Positions 56,044 through 64,000 of a stretch of 64,000 bases of DNA are shown piece after piece. A program made the position numbers and the translations under genes. Origin of the DNA: Branchipolynoe longqiensis (lineage: Eukaryota > Annelida > Polychaeta > Phyllodocida > Polynoidae); NCBI GenBank assembly GCA_030323885.1, contig CM059198.1, positions 64,072,917 through 64,136,916 of the forward strand, read 5' to 3'. Positions within the stretch are counted from its first letter, which is position 1. Every line of letters begins with the position of its first letter. The notes beneath the pieces were generated by a model. That model searched no databases. It saw only the letters and a list, made by a program, of their open reading frames with translations, and had not been told where the DNA came from.

Positions 56044-56449
56044 CATCATCATCATCATGCTGTCGGTCTCGATGCGACAAAGACTGCTTTCATTACTTGA
56101 CTGCCGCTCTCCATTTAGCTCTCTGCTGTGAGAGTGATGTCCATGAGTCAATCTTAATGTCTCTCAGCTTCAGGTTTCTCTTGATGGTATCCTTGAGACG
56201 AGGGCACCCTCTCTTTCTGTAACCAGAAGACAGTTGAGAATAGAGGATCTGCTTTGGTAGCCTGTCTGATGACATCCTCATGAGGTGTCCAGTCCACCGG
56301 AGATTCTTTTTGATCAGAAGATCTTCCATAGAGGACAACCCCGTCCGTTCAAGTATTTCCATATTTGTCACTTTGTCCTTCCAGGTTAGCCTCATGAGTG
56401 AACGCAGATGTCGCATCATGAAGGCATGCAGCTTTTTCACTTTTTTCAC
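56044..56449 (-). mobile_element. 5'-truncated non-LTR retrotransposon with 11 bp duplication
   Basis: CTAAGCTAGAT is duplicated exactly (56033-56043, 56450-56460). Read on the minus strand it starts in coding sequence and ends in GATGATGATGATGAT, a microsatellite tail in place of poly(A), as in RTE-like elements. The same tail is at 19790. Confidence 0.88.
56093..56449 (-). pseudogene. C-terminal part of an endonuclease-reverse transcriptase
   Basis: About 119 codons, open to the TAA at 56093. The GTG at the upstream edge is only the truncation point, not a start. The segment VTNMEILERTGLSSMEDLL, then RRWTGHLMRM-type sequence (LRWTGHLMRMSSDRLPKQI), KRGCPRLKDTIKRNLK and W..LSQQRAKWRAAVK is the usual end of RTE/craTA-type retrotransposon polyproteins common in invertebrates. 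The catalytic reverse transcriptase and endonuclease domains are missing. There is no internal stop, so insertion is fairly recent. Confidence 0.85.
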
Positions 56450-56514
56450 CTAAGCTAGATATGTAGAATCAAATCTAGATCTACTGTTTTGGTTATGGGT
56501 GGAGGTGGTGGTGT

Positions 56515-56860
56515 ACGTGTATGTGTAGGTGGGCGTGTGCCTGTTTGTGTGGGGGGGGGGGCTGATTGGTGATCAGAATGAGGCAGATTGAGGTGGCGAT
56601 TGGTGGGCGGGGGGGGGGGGGTTACCCCGCATGATACACCTGGGCGTCTTGCATTAGTCATGTGACGCCGCTACTGCCGTCAGTGGCCGGGCCCTAATAT
56701 AAAGGCAAACTACCCCGGACACACTGCAAATGGAAAGTAATATATGGGGCTTGTGTGTGTGCGTGTGGGAGGGGTGGGTCGGTGTGGGTGTGGGAGAGGT
56801 CGGGGCAGACTCCAGGCGGGCTCCATGCAGGTTGCTTGTGTTGTTGTTGGGTATGAGCAG
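56515..56860. repeat. GT/G-rich low-complexity stretch
   Basis: GTGTGTGGG-type sequence with two G runs of 9-10 bases (about 56551 and 56611) and another GT-rich part at 56745-56800. No gene. Confidence 0.6.
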
Positions 56861-56935
56861 AGCCGGTTGGTTTTTAGTGTTTGGCATTGAATCCATGGAA
56901 TTTTTCAAACAATTGCCTTATGTAAAGAAAAGGGT

Positions 56936-57175
56936 TTTCTTTTTTTTGTTGGTACATTGGTTGTTTAAGCAGGGGAGTTTCAGTCGCAGACGACTGGTCT
57001 TCCTCATTCCACTGATTCTTGCCCTATCCCAGTAATGCCGAGCGTCTGGCTGGGAAGCGACAAGTATCAATTTTTAAGTCATTGGTTTGACTCAACCAGG
57101 ATTCGAACTCAGGATCCTGTGATCTACCAACACGGGAGACGGACGCTCTAACTCATTCAGTCATCCCATCTGGGT
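56936..57175 (-). mobile_element. SINE type B, full length
   Basis: TTGTTTAAGCAGGGGAGTTTC, GACGACTGGTCTTCCTCATTC, GAGCGTCTGGCTGGGAAGC, reversed head ending TCATTCAGTCATCCCATCTG. Confidence 0.88.
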
Positions 57176-57235
57176 GAAAGTTATATAACCTCTTTTGCCT
57201 ACACTTTTTTATTAAGCAAGGTATAGTTTCAAGAC

Positions 57236-57512
57236 CAAATGGGATGGCCAAGTGAGTTGAGGATCCGTCTCCCATTTTGATAGATTATGGGATTCAAACT
57301 GACAGTTTCGAACCCGGGTTGAGTCAAGCCAATAACTTAAAGATTCATACTTGTCACTTCCTAGCCAAGCATTCAGCACTAATATGATAGGGCAAGGACT
57401 GGTTTAACTCAGTGTCAGGATAATGTGGCTGAGTCGGATATCTGGTCATGGTGCTGGTGGCCTAGCCTCCCAGTGGGGCAGCCCTATAAAGTCCCCATGA
57501 GTGTGCACTATT
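57236..57512 (+). mobile_element. SINE type A, cut off before its tail
   Basis: GGGATGGCCAAGTGAGTTGAGG head, CGAACCCGGGTTGAGTCAAG, body to CCCCATGAGTGTGCACTATT, where MITE family M sequence begins. Confidence 0.82.
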
Positions 57513-58462
57513 TGAAGTGCACAAATGTAAAATTAGTTTTGGCAAGCATGCCAACATTCTGACACCATAGGCTACAGCAGTAACAGGTTGGATCAGGATT
57601 CCCTTCTATGAAGACACCAATATCTAAGTTAGATATATATAATGCAATCTAGATAATAGACTACATCACGGTTCCAGTGGCATGGTGCACTGTGGGATGC
57701 GTCAGAGCAAAACAAACCCACGAGAAGCACATGGCACATGCTAATAATACACTGGGTGCAGCTATGAAATGTGCAAGTTTCAGCTCATCTCAGCTCTTGT
57801 TTGAAACATAGAATACCAATGAAAGAAATATATATAATAAATTAAGATATTAATCTTTTATCCAGTATTGCATGTAAATCAATATAATATGCACATCTTA
57901 TGCCATGTGCATTTAGATTTAGACAAATTTAGGCACTCAGACTAGTGTTAGAACCATAGCCAGAGTCAGTTTTACTTATTTTATTCATGTTTTTATTTAT
58001 ATCCTATGGTTAATAACATATGTAGAAATAGAAAATCAGTACGGTTAATCAGATATTGGTTATATATTTCTTTGAAACAAGTTTTTGTTGTCACATTTGA
58101 CATTTTGATATTTAGAACAAGAATTACTTCTGACTAATCAATGGTGATGTAAACATCAGCCTGTAAAGTGACTGAAATTGTTTATTTCTTAGCTCAAAAT
58201 GCTTAATTATGGAGAGTTCTGTCTTAAACATATTCATTATATTATTATATTGCATCCTTCCGTCCATGTTTGTGCCAAATTTTTATGTATTTCTATTTAT
58301 TTTGAATAAAATGGCAGTTTTTCCCTCCGCATATCGGCAAAATCAATGGTCGTACCCCTTTGCTTTGCTCCCAACGCCATTTTCAGCACATGCACACTTG
58401 GAACCGTGATGTAGTCTATTGCTTTGGCTTTGAAAATGTTATACTTCATCAGACAATGCAGC
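57513..58462 (-). mobile_element. MITE family M, copy split by a TA-target MITE
   Basis: 57513-57658 (TTTGGCAAGCATGCC, ATCTAAGTTAGATATATA) and 58417-58462 (TTGCTTTGGCTTTGAAAATG, CTTCATCAGACAATGC) join to one partial copy. Confidence 0.82.
57659..58416. mobile_element. Tc1/mariner-like MITE, 758 bp
   Basis: GACTACATCACGGTTCCA and its exact inverse TGGAACCGTGATGTAGTC, TA on both sides (57657-57658, 58417-58418). The interior is AT-rich, with no credible transposase. Confidence 0.87.
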
Positions 58463-58731
58463 TTGAGCCAACACTGTATTAGTTCTAATACAAAACCGCA
58501 TGCAATATATTGTGAGTAGTAGATGAACTAAGTAATCATTCCCTGGCCACACACCAGTACAGAGTATATCACACACGCGTGTGCAGTATATCACGATCAG
58601 AGTGATGGGGTGATTTCGACTTACATCAGAAATGGTACCGATTTCTTTCAGTCTCATATATATGGCTTTATAATGATCCCAAATTAGGATACCGTACAAC
58701 CGGTACCATGACACAATATCCCACTCAATCA

Positions 58732-58890
58732 CATGATGTTTGTTTGTTTGTTGTTATTTTACGTCCTAGCAACATCCAAGGTCATATCAGGACGGGTACC
58801 GACCTGTGATAGTGCGCACTCATGGCGCCCCACTGGAAGACCATGCCGCCAGCCTCAGTCACATGATCCTGACGGCGTAAAGCAACCACC
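58732..58890 (-). mobile_element. SINE type A, tail part with deletion
   Basis: TTTGTTTGTTGTTATTTTACG, GGTCATATCAGGACGGGTACC, then shortened body ending at CAGTCACATGATCCTGACG. Confidence 0.8.
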
Positions 58891-59161
58891 AATCAATCAA
58901 TCAATCAACATGCAGTCCTTACTCTATCCTAGTAATCTCAACCAGCATATAAGGTAAACAGAGGCTAACATCAATAAGGAACTAGCATCCATGTACCCAA
59001 GTACGCAATTGCGTACCACCTGAGATTTTAAAACACAAAATATTATAAAAATGCATGATGTTTTATAGTGTTTTATTCCATCGCGCTTTATTCCAACAGC
59101 GTTTTAGTTCATCACTGCAAAAGTCTGCGTACCATCTGAAAAATCTCAAACTCGGTCCCTG

Positions 59162-60005
59162 GGCCCGTATGCATGGAGCAGTGTTAGAGGCGTGTGGTGT
59201 TAAGTACCCAACACTGGGTAGCTATCACCATTTATCGGCGGCGTCGAGAACTATGTCAAGCCGTATGCATGGGCGCCTAAACGGTGAGTGTTAGCTATAT
59301 GTGAATTAATTGATTCATTATGGAAATCCCTCTGCGCCTGTACCCGGCGAGCACCACTATTTCACAATATAGGTGGCCAGGAACCAGCAGACTTCTTAGT
59401 GGTGAGCCTGTTTCCGGCGAGCAATGCTATTTGTTTAGTTTACATTCGTCGATTCATCACTATTAATATCTCTGCTTCGATTTTAGGGTTAATTTAATAA
59501 AATTTCACTTATTGCGTATGTAATTCTGCTAAATATGATAGCATTGAATAGATTTGGGCCTAATAATATTGCCACCGATGCGGCGCCGGCGACAGTATGG
59601 ATAGCGACGTCGACGCGGTGTGTTTTGTTGATATGCGACAGTATGGATATCGACGTCGAAGCAGGGGATGCTTGCATTCGTCGATTCGACAATATTAATA
59701 TTTCCGCCTCTGCGGCGGCAGCGTTAATATTGCTTCGAATTTAGGGTTAAATTGATCAAATTTCACTTATTGCGTATTTAATTCTGTTAAATATGATAGC
59801 ATTGAATAGATTTGGGCTCCATCCTGACACTAACCTAACACTAACACCGCTGTAAACCTGATATGAGCAGAGTTAGAATTTCCGAGTTTAAACTCACCGT
59901 GTTAGGCCTAACACTGCTCCATGCATACCAACTTTTCGGCGCTAAACCAGAAATCCCGCCCTAAACGCGGTTTGGCTCGCTAACACCGCTCCATGCATAC
60001 GGTCC
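59162..60005. mobile_element. 844 bp relative of the MITE nested in Harbinger
   Basis: Ends GGCCCGTATGCATGGAGC and inverse GCTCCATGCATACGGTCC, flanked by CTG (59159-59161, 60006-60008). It shares AACGG(T)GAGTGTTAGCTA, GGAAATCCCTCTGC and AGGGTTAATTTAATAAAATT with 5614-6312. The AGGGTTAA... block occurs twice here (about 59483 and 59740), so an internal duplication explains the extra length. A terminal-like GCTCCATGCATACC also occurs internally at about 59918. Confidence 0.88.
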
Positions 60006-60304
60006 CTGGTCATCAACACTACTAGTGACGACCACCACCCCACCAACCCATCTCAAACATGACCACACATCATGAGCACCTGATTACCCCCACTCCGCTC
60101 TGCTTGTCCACTTGTTATTTCTATCAGACAGCATCACATGCCGACTGCCGAAAGCCGCCCGGAACCGTCACCCGACACTACCGGTTACCACGCCGACTCA
60201 ATACATGACCCGCCGGGTGCATATTTGGACGGCTTGATTGGCGCTAAACTATCTGCCGTTCAATACAGCCTCACTCAGTCTGTGCCCGCTGGGCCGGGCC
60301 AGGG

Positions 60305-61070
60305 GATCAGGAGGGGGGGGGGGGGGCGTGGCGGGGCGCCTGGCTGAGTGGTGGGTGTGGGGGTAAGGGGAGGGTGGGAGAGGGTTGGGGGTCAGTGCGT
60401 GGGTAGGTGAGTGTTAGGGAGGGCGCATGAGTGGTTGGGAGAAGAGGGGTGCATATGTGTGTGGGGGGGGGGGGGAGGGAGGGTGGGAGTTATAAAAGTG
60501 AGGTGAAAGAGCGAGCGGGTTGGAGGTTCGGTGTGGTGGGGGTGAGTGGGGGTGGGTGGGGGTGGGGGTGGGGGTGGGGATGGGGGTGGTGGTCGTGGTG
60601 GTGGGTGAGGGTGAGGGGGAGGGTGGTTGCTGGTAGTGGGGCTGGAGGCGTCGGGGGGGGGGAGTGGATGGTGGAGGGTGAGTGGGAGTTGGTGGGAGTG
60701 GGTGTGTGGGTGGTAGTGGGTGGGTGATAGTGGGTGTGTGGTAGTGGGTGGATGGGAGTGGGTGGGTGTGGGTGCCTTGGAATGGGTGGGAGTGGGGGAG
60801 GGTTGGAGAGGTGATGGGAATAAGAAAAGGGGCGGCAATCTTTTTTTGTTTGTGTCTTGACTATTGGTTTGTTGAGCATGGGGGAAGTAGAAGAGAGAGA
60901 AAGAGAAAGCGGGTTGAAGGCTCATCGGGGTGGTCGGGATGGGGGTAGGTGGGGGTGGTGGATGTGGGTGGGTGGGTGTGAGTGTGTGGGTGGGAGGGAG
61001 TTGGAGTGGGGGAGGTTGGATAGGTGATGGAGATGAGAAGAGGGGTGGCAATCTTTTTTTTGTTGGTGAA
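60305..61070 (+). repeat. G-rich degenerate minisatellite
   Basis: GGGTGGGGGTGGG-type sequence with G runs up to ~12. Blocks such as CTTGACTATTGGTTTGTTGAG (60855) recur at 61545. Open frames are low-complexity. Confidence 0.85.
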
Positions 61071-61072
61071 CG

Positions 61073-61300
61073 GGATGGCCGAATGAGTTAGAGCGTCCGT
61101 CTCCCGTGTTGGTAGATCATGGGATCGTGGATTCGAATCCTGGTCGAATCAAACTAATCACTTAAAAATTGATACGTGTTGCTTCCTAGCCAGGCGCTCG
61201 GCATTATTAGGATAGGACAAGGAGCAGTGGAATGAGGAAGACCCCTCGGCTGCGACTGAAATTTCCCCTGCTTAAGCAACTAAACAAAAAACAAAAAATG
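61073..61300 (+). mobile_element. SINE type B, full length, inside the G-rich region
   Basis: ACGGGATGGCCGAATGAGTTAG (A box), GTGGATTCGAATCCTGG (B box), CTAGCCAGGCGCTCGGCATT, tail AATTTCCCCTGCTTAAGCAAC + AAACAAAAAAC. Confidence 0.92.
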
Positions 61301-61539
61301 AATGTAAATCTTTTGTCAACACCATAGCACTGGACTTCCGGCCAGAAGTGTTACAGGTATCTTGGTATTTACACCTTTTTTTTGTTTAACCATGGTTTAT
61401 ATAGTACCTTGAAATGTGAAGTAGATTCTGAAATTAAAGCGTACACAATGCAGTAAGTAATGAGTATTAGGTACATTCAATCATTTTACATTCACAAAAA
61501 AGGGTATAGGTGTGGTATGTTTGTGTTAGTAAGTGAAGA

Positions 61540-62425
61540 TGTCTTGACTATTGGTTTGTTGAGAATGATGAAGGTGAGGTGGAAGAGAGAGAGAGAGAGC
61601 GGATTTGATGATCAGTGAGGTGGTGGGGGTGGGGGTAGGTGGGGGTTAGTGGGTGTGGCTGGTTGGGAGTGGGGGAGGGTCGGGGAGCGGTGGGGAGAAG
61701 AAGAGGGGTGCAAATGTGTGGGTGAGGGATCGGGTTGGAAGTCCGCAGGTGGAAGGGTTGAGGGAGGGTAGGTGGAGGGGTTGAGGGAGGGTAGGTAGAG
61801 GGGTTGAGGGAGAGTGGGGGGAGAGTGGGGGGGGAGTGGGGGGGATCAGGATGGAGGACAGGAGTGCAAGTATGGTCGAGGGGGGGGGGTGGTATACATG
61901 TGTGAGGTGAGGGAGTGCAGAGTGAAGTCTGGGTTGGTGGGTGGGTGGAAGAAGGTTGATGTAAAGATGTAGAGTGGAGCAGAGCGAGGTGTGGTGGCTG
62001 GAGGTGGGGTGATGACGTTTTGGTGGGGTGATGAAGGGGGAAGATGGTACAAAGGTGTTAGATAGGGGAGAGCAAGGTGGAGGGCTGACTGGGTCGGTGG
62101 TTGAGGTTGGAAGGGGGGAGAATGATGCAAATGCATGATTGCAAAGTCAGGTGGGGGTGACTGACTGGGTGGGGGAGGGAGTAGGATGTTACACAAGTGT
62201 GAGATAGAGCAGGGCAACCTGGTGGGGGAGGAAGAGCTGACTGGGTCAGTGGGTTGGTTGGATGACATGAGATGAGGGTAGGTGTGATGTAGGAGAGATG
62301 GAGGTAGGGGCGGGCTGACTGAGTAGGTGGGTGAGTTAGGTGGTGACGTAGGAGGGTGCTCCATATGTGTGAGATAGAGGAGAACAAGGTAAGTGGTTAG
62401 CAAGAGGTAAAGAATGGACGAGGGA
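61540..62425 (+). repeat. Degenerate minisatellite, roughly 100 bp units
   Basis: GCTGACTGGGTCGGTGG, GCTGACTGGGTCAGTGG and GCTGACTGAGTAGGTGG recur with G-rich spacers and GAGATAGAG(C/G)A. Unit lengths vary. Confidence 0.75.
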
Positions 62426-62439
62426 CGAGGTAGCAATTT

Positions 62440-62540
62440 TGTAACTCAGCGATTTGATTCAACCGTGAATCGAACTCCCGAACTTCTGCACGGGAAGCCT
62501 GCGCTCTACCAATTCGGCCACACCGTCCGGTGGGGGATTG
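62440..62540 (-). mobile_element. SINE type A, isolated head
   Basis: TTTGATTCAACCGTGAATCGA ... TCTACCAATTCGGCCACACCG; no body. Confidence 0.75.
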
Positions 62541-62544
62541 TATG

Positions 62545-62760
62545 TGACCAGGAAGCTTTTAGTAAGGGACCAGTAAACCATGAGCAAGAGACCAGGAAGT
62601 GATGAATAATTGGGCAGCGACTTGTGAGTAAGGGACCAGGAAGTGGTGAGTAAGGGTCGAATATTTCCCAGTAGGGGACCAAGAAGGGACCAGAAAGGGA
62701 CCGGACCGGTACCGGAAAGAGTCCAGAGAGGGCCCAGTATGGGACGAGTGATTGGTGTCT
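62545..62760 (+). repeat. Short tandem repeat, AAGGGACCAGGAAGTGGTGA unit
   Basis: About eight variable units containing GGGACCAG(A/G)AAG, shortening toward the right end. Confidence 0.75.
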
Positions 62761-62814
62761 GTAAGAAGAGGCCAATGTTTATTGCTCATGATGAGCGAAC
62801 CAGTTCTTGCCCTA

Positions 62815-63150
62815 AAAAAGGAAAGTTTGTTTTATTTATGACGCCTCTAGAGCACATGGATTTTGATCAATGGCTATTGGACGTCAAACATATGGTCATT
62901 CTGACATAATTCTTTGGAGGAAACTGGCTGCTGCCACCCTTTCCGATAAACAGCAACGGGTCTTTAATATGCACTTTCCCACAGACAGGACAGCACATAC
63001 CACACACAGCCTTTGATGAACCACCTTTGGACCACTTGTTTCAACGGAAAATAGCACAAATTGCAAATGTCTCCACTCAGCAGGATCGATCAGATGACCG
63101 AAACGTTCACAGGTGAACACCCTACTGCCTAAGCTACATCTCGCTCAGTT
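62815..63150 (-). mobile_element. RUDI-like V-SINE, full length
   Basis: GTTTGTTTTATTTATGACGCC, GGACGTCAAACATATGGTCAT, ATGCACTTTCCCACAGACAG, reversed head TAAGCTACATCTCGCTC. A type A body fragment (CAGTTCTTGCCCTATCC) follows at about 63145-63215. Confidence 0.87.
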
Positions 63151-63351
63151 CTTGCCCTATCCTAATAATCCGAAGCGCCTGGCTAGGAAGCAACAATTAT
63201 CAATTTGTAAGTGATTGCAATGATAGAAATATGCAAAATGTTTCAGTTGTCCTCAGGACAAGTCTGCTATGAGTTTCAATAGTCCATCTGAATTTTAACT
63301 TGTCCAGTCTTTACCATTCGGTTTCTGCATATATATTATAATATAAAAAAA

Positions 63352-63500
63352 GGTTGTTCGATTTAACAACGCCTCTAGAGCACATCGATTTTCATTTCAT
63401 TGGCTATTGAACGTGAATCATATGGTCATTCTAACATATTTCTTTGGAGGAAACCTGCTGTCAGCACATATGCTACTCTTTCCGATAAGCAGCAAAGGGA
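63352..63500 (-). mobile_element. RUDI-like V-SINE, tail half cut by polypurine block
   Basis: GTTGTTCGATTTAACAACGCC to TTTCCGATAAGCAGCAAAGGG, where the GGAGGGGAG repeats begin. Confidence 0.82.
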
Positions 63501-64000
63501 GTGGAGGGGGGCGGAGGGAAGCGGAGGGGAGCAGAGGGGAGTGGAACGGAGGGGAGTGGAGCAGATGGGAAGGGAGAGAATGGGGGTAGAGGAGGGAAGG
63601 GGAAGGAAGGGGAGGGAAGGGGAGGGAAGGGGAGGGAAGGGGAGGGAAGAGGAGGGAAGGGGAGGGAAGGGGAGGGAAGGGGAGGGAAGGGGAGGGAAGG
63701 GGAAGGGGAGGGAAGGGGAAGGGGAGGGAAGGGGAAGGGGAGGGAAGGGAAGGGGAGGGAAGGGGAGGGGGGGGGAGGGAAGGGGAGGGAACGGGGGGGA
63801 GGGAAGGGGAGGGAAGGGGCGGGAAGGGGAAGGGGAGGAAAGGGGAGGAAGGGGGGGAGGGGGCGGGAATGAGGGGAATGGGACGGAAGGGGAAGGGGGA
63901 GGGAAGGGGAGAGAAGGGGAGGGAAGGGGACGGAATGGGAGGGAAGGGGACGGAAGGGGACGGAAGGGGAAGGGGAGGGAAGGGGAGGGAAGGGGCGGAA
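63490..64000 (+). repeat. Polypurine block GGGAAGGGGA, runs off the window
   Basis: Tandem GGGAAGGGGA decamers with GGAAGGGG variants, almost pure purine. It starts at a fixed point in the RUDI-like SINE at 63352-63500. Confidence 0.96.

Larger units (their letters stand above)
55750..56500 (-). mobile_element. MITE family M, copy split by a retrotransposon
   Basis: 55750-56043 ends ATCTAAGCTAGAT and 56450-56500 begins CTAAGCTAGATATGTAGAATC, which is family M sequence repeated over 11 bp. Between them lies a 406 bp non-LTR fragment. Confidence 0.85.

Overview
This window looks like a stretch of an animal genome, most probably a mollusc and perhaps a gastropod. I see no bacterial-type gene density, no operons and no intact host gene. 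It holds AT-rich spacer DNA, long satellites and microsatellites, and a dense layer of nested transposable elements. The mollusc assignment rests mainly on many copies of a SINE whose body resembles the V-SINE family RUDI, which is known to be widespread in molluscs. That family name is from memory and was not checked by a search. Two other tRNA-headed SINE types and several families of miniature inverted-repeat elements (MITEs) are also abundant.

The only gene system is a nearly complete PIF/Harbinger DNA transposon at 632-6783, flanked by a TTA target duplication. It has the usual two-gene layout. A DDE transposase lies on the plus strand (1223-2497). A MADF/Myb-like DNA-binding partner protein lies on the minus strand (6398 down to 3487). 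The two are convergent, and a ~450 bp purine-rich tract separates their 3' ends. Each has a TATA box, and each has one in-frame TGA of the kind produced from a CGA arginine codon. The partner gene is also interrupted in its first exon by a 699 bp MITE (5614-6312), which with its CTG duplication adds 702 bp and so does not shift the frame. A related MITE is at 59162-60005. The Harbinger element sits in a copy of a 120 bp repeat whose tandem array survives at 9013-9545, so the unoccupied site can be read inside the window.

Layout. 1-562: a large inverted repeat. 632-6783: Harbinger. 6850-9000: a three-layer nest, with a MITE of family M holding a Tigger/pogo-like MITE that holds a 1.34 kb minisatellite. 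9-12 kb: 120 bp array, TTCCCTCC array, SINEs, hexanucleotide array. 12-19 kb: SINEs, a hAT-like MITE, LTR pieces, a 12-mer array, a polypurine block. 19-24 kb: a decayed non-LTR retrotransposon tail, then a 38 bp minisatellite split by a truncated non-LTR retrotransposon, then a 58 bp minisatellite. 24-38 kb: SINEs and Harbinger-type MITEs. 35-47 kb: two 554 bp solo LTRs with the same 4 bp target, MULE-like elements and a 48 bp array. 47-60 kb: more MITEs, SINEs and nested insertions. 60-64 kb: G-rich minisatellites and a polypurine block running to the window end.

None of the other mobile elements looks able to move on its own. Several MITEs share the Harbinger terminal motif (a CTGTCACA core next to TAA/TTA), so they may have been moved by Harbinger proteins such as those encoded at 632-6783. 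Because elements lie inside one another, their relative ages can be ordered directly.
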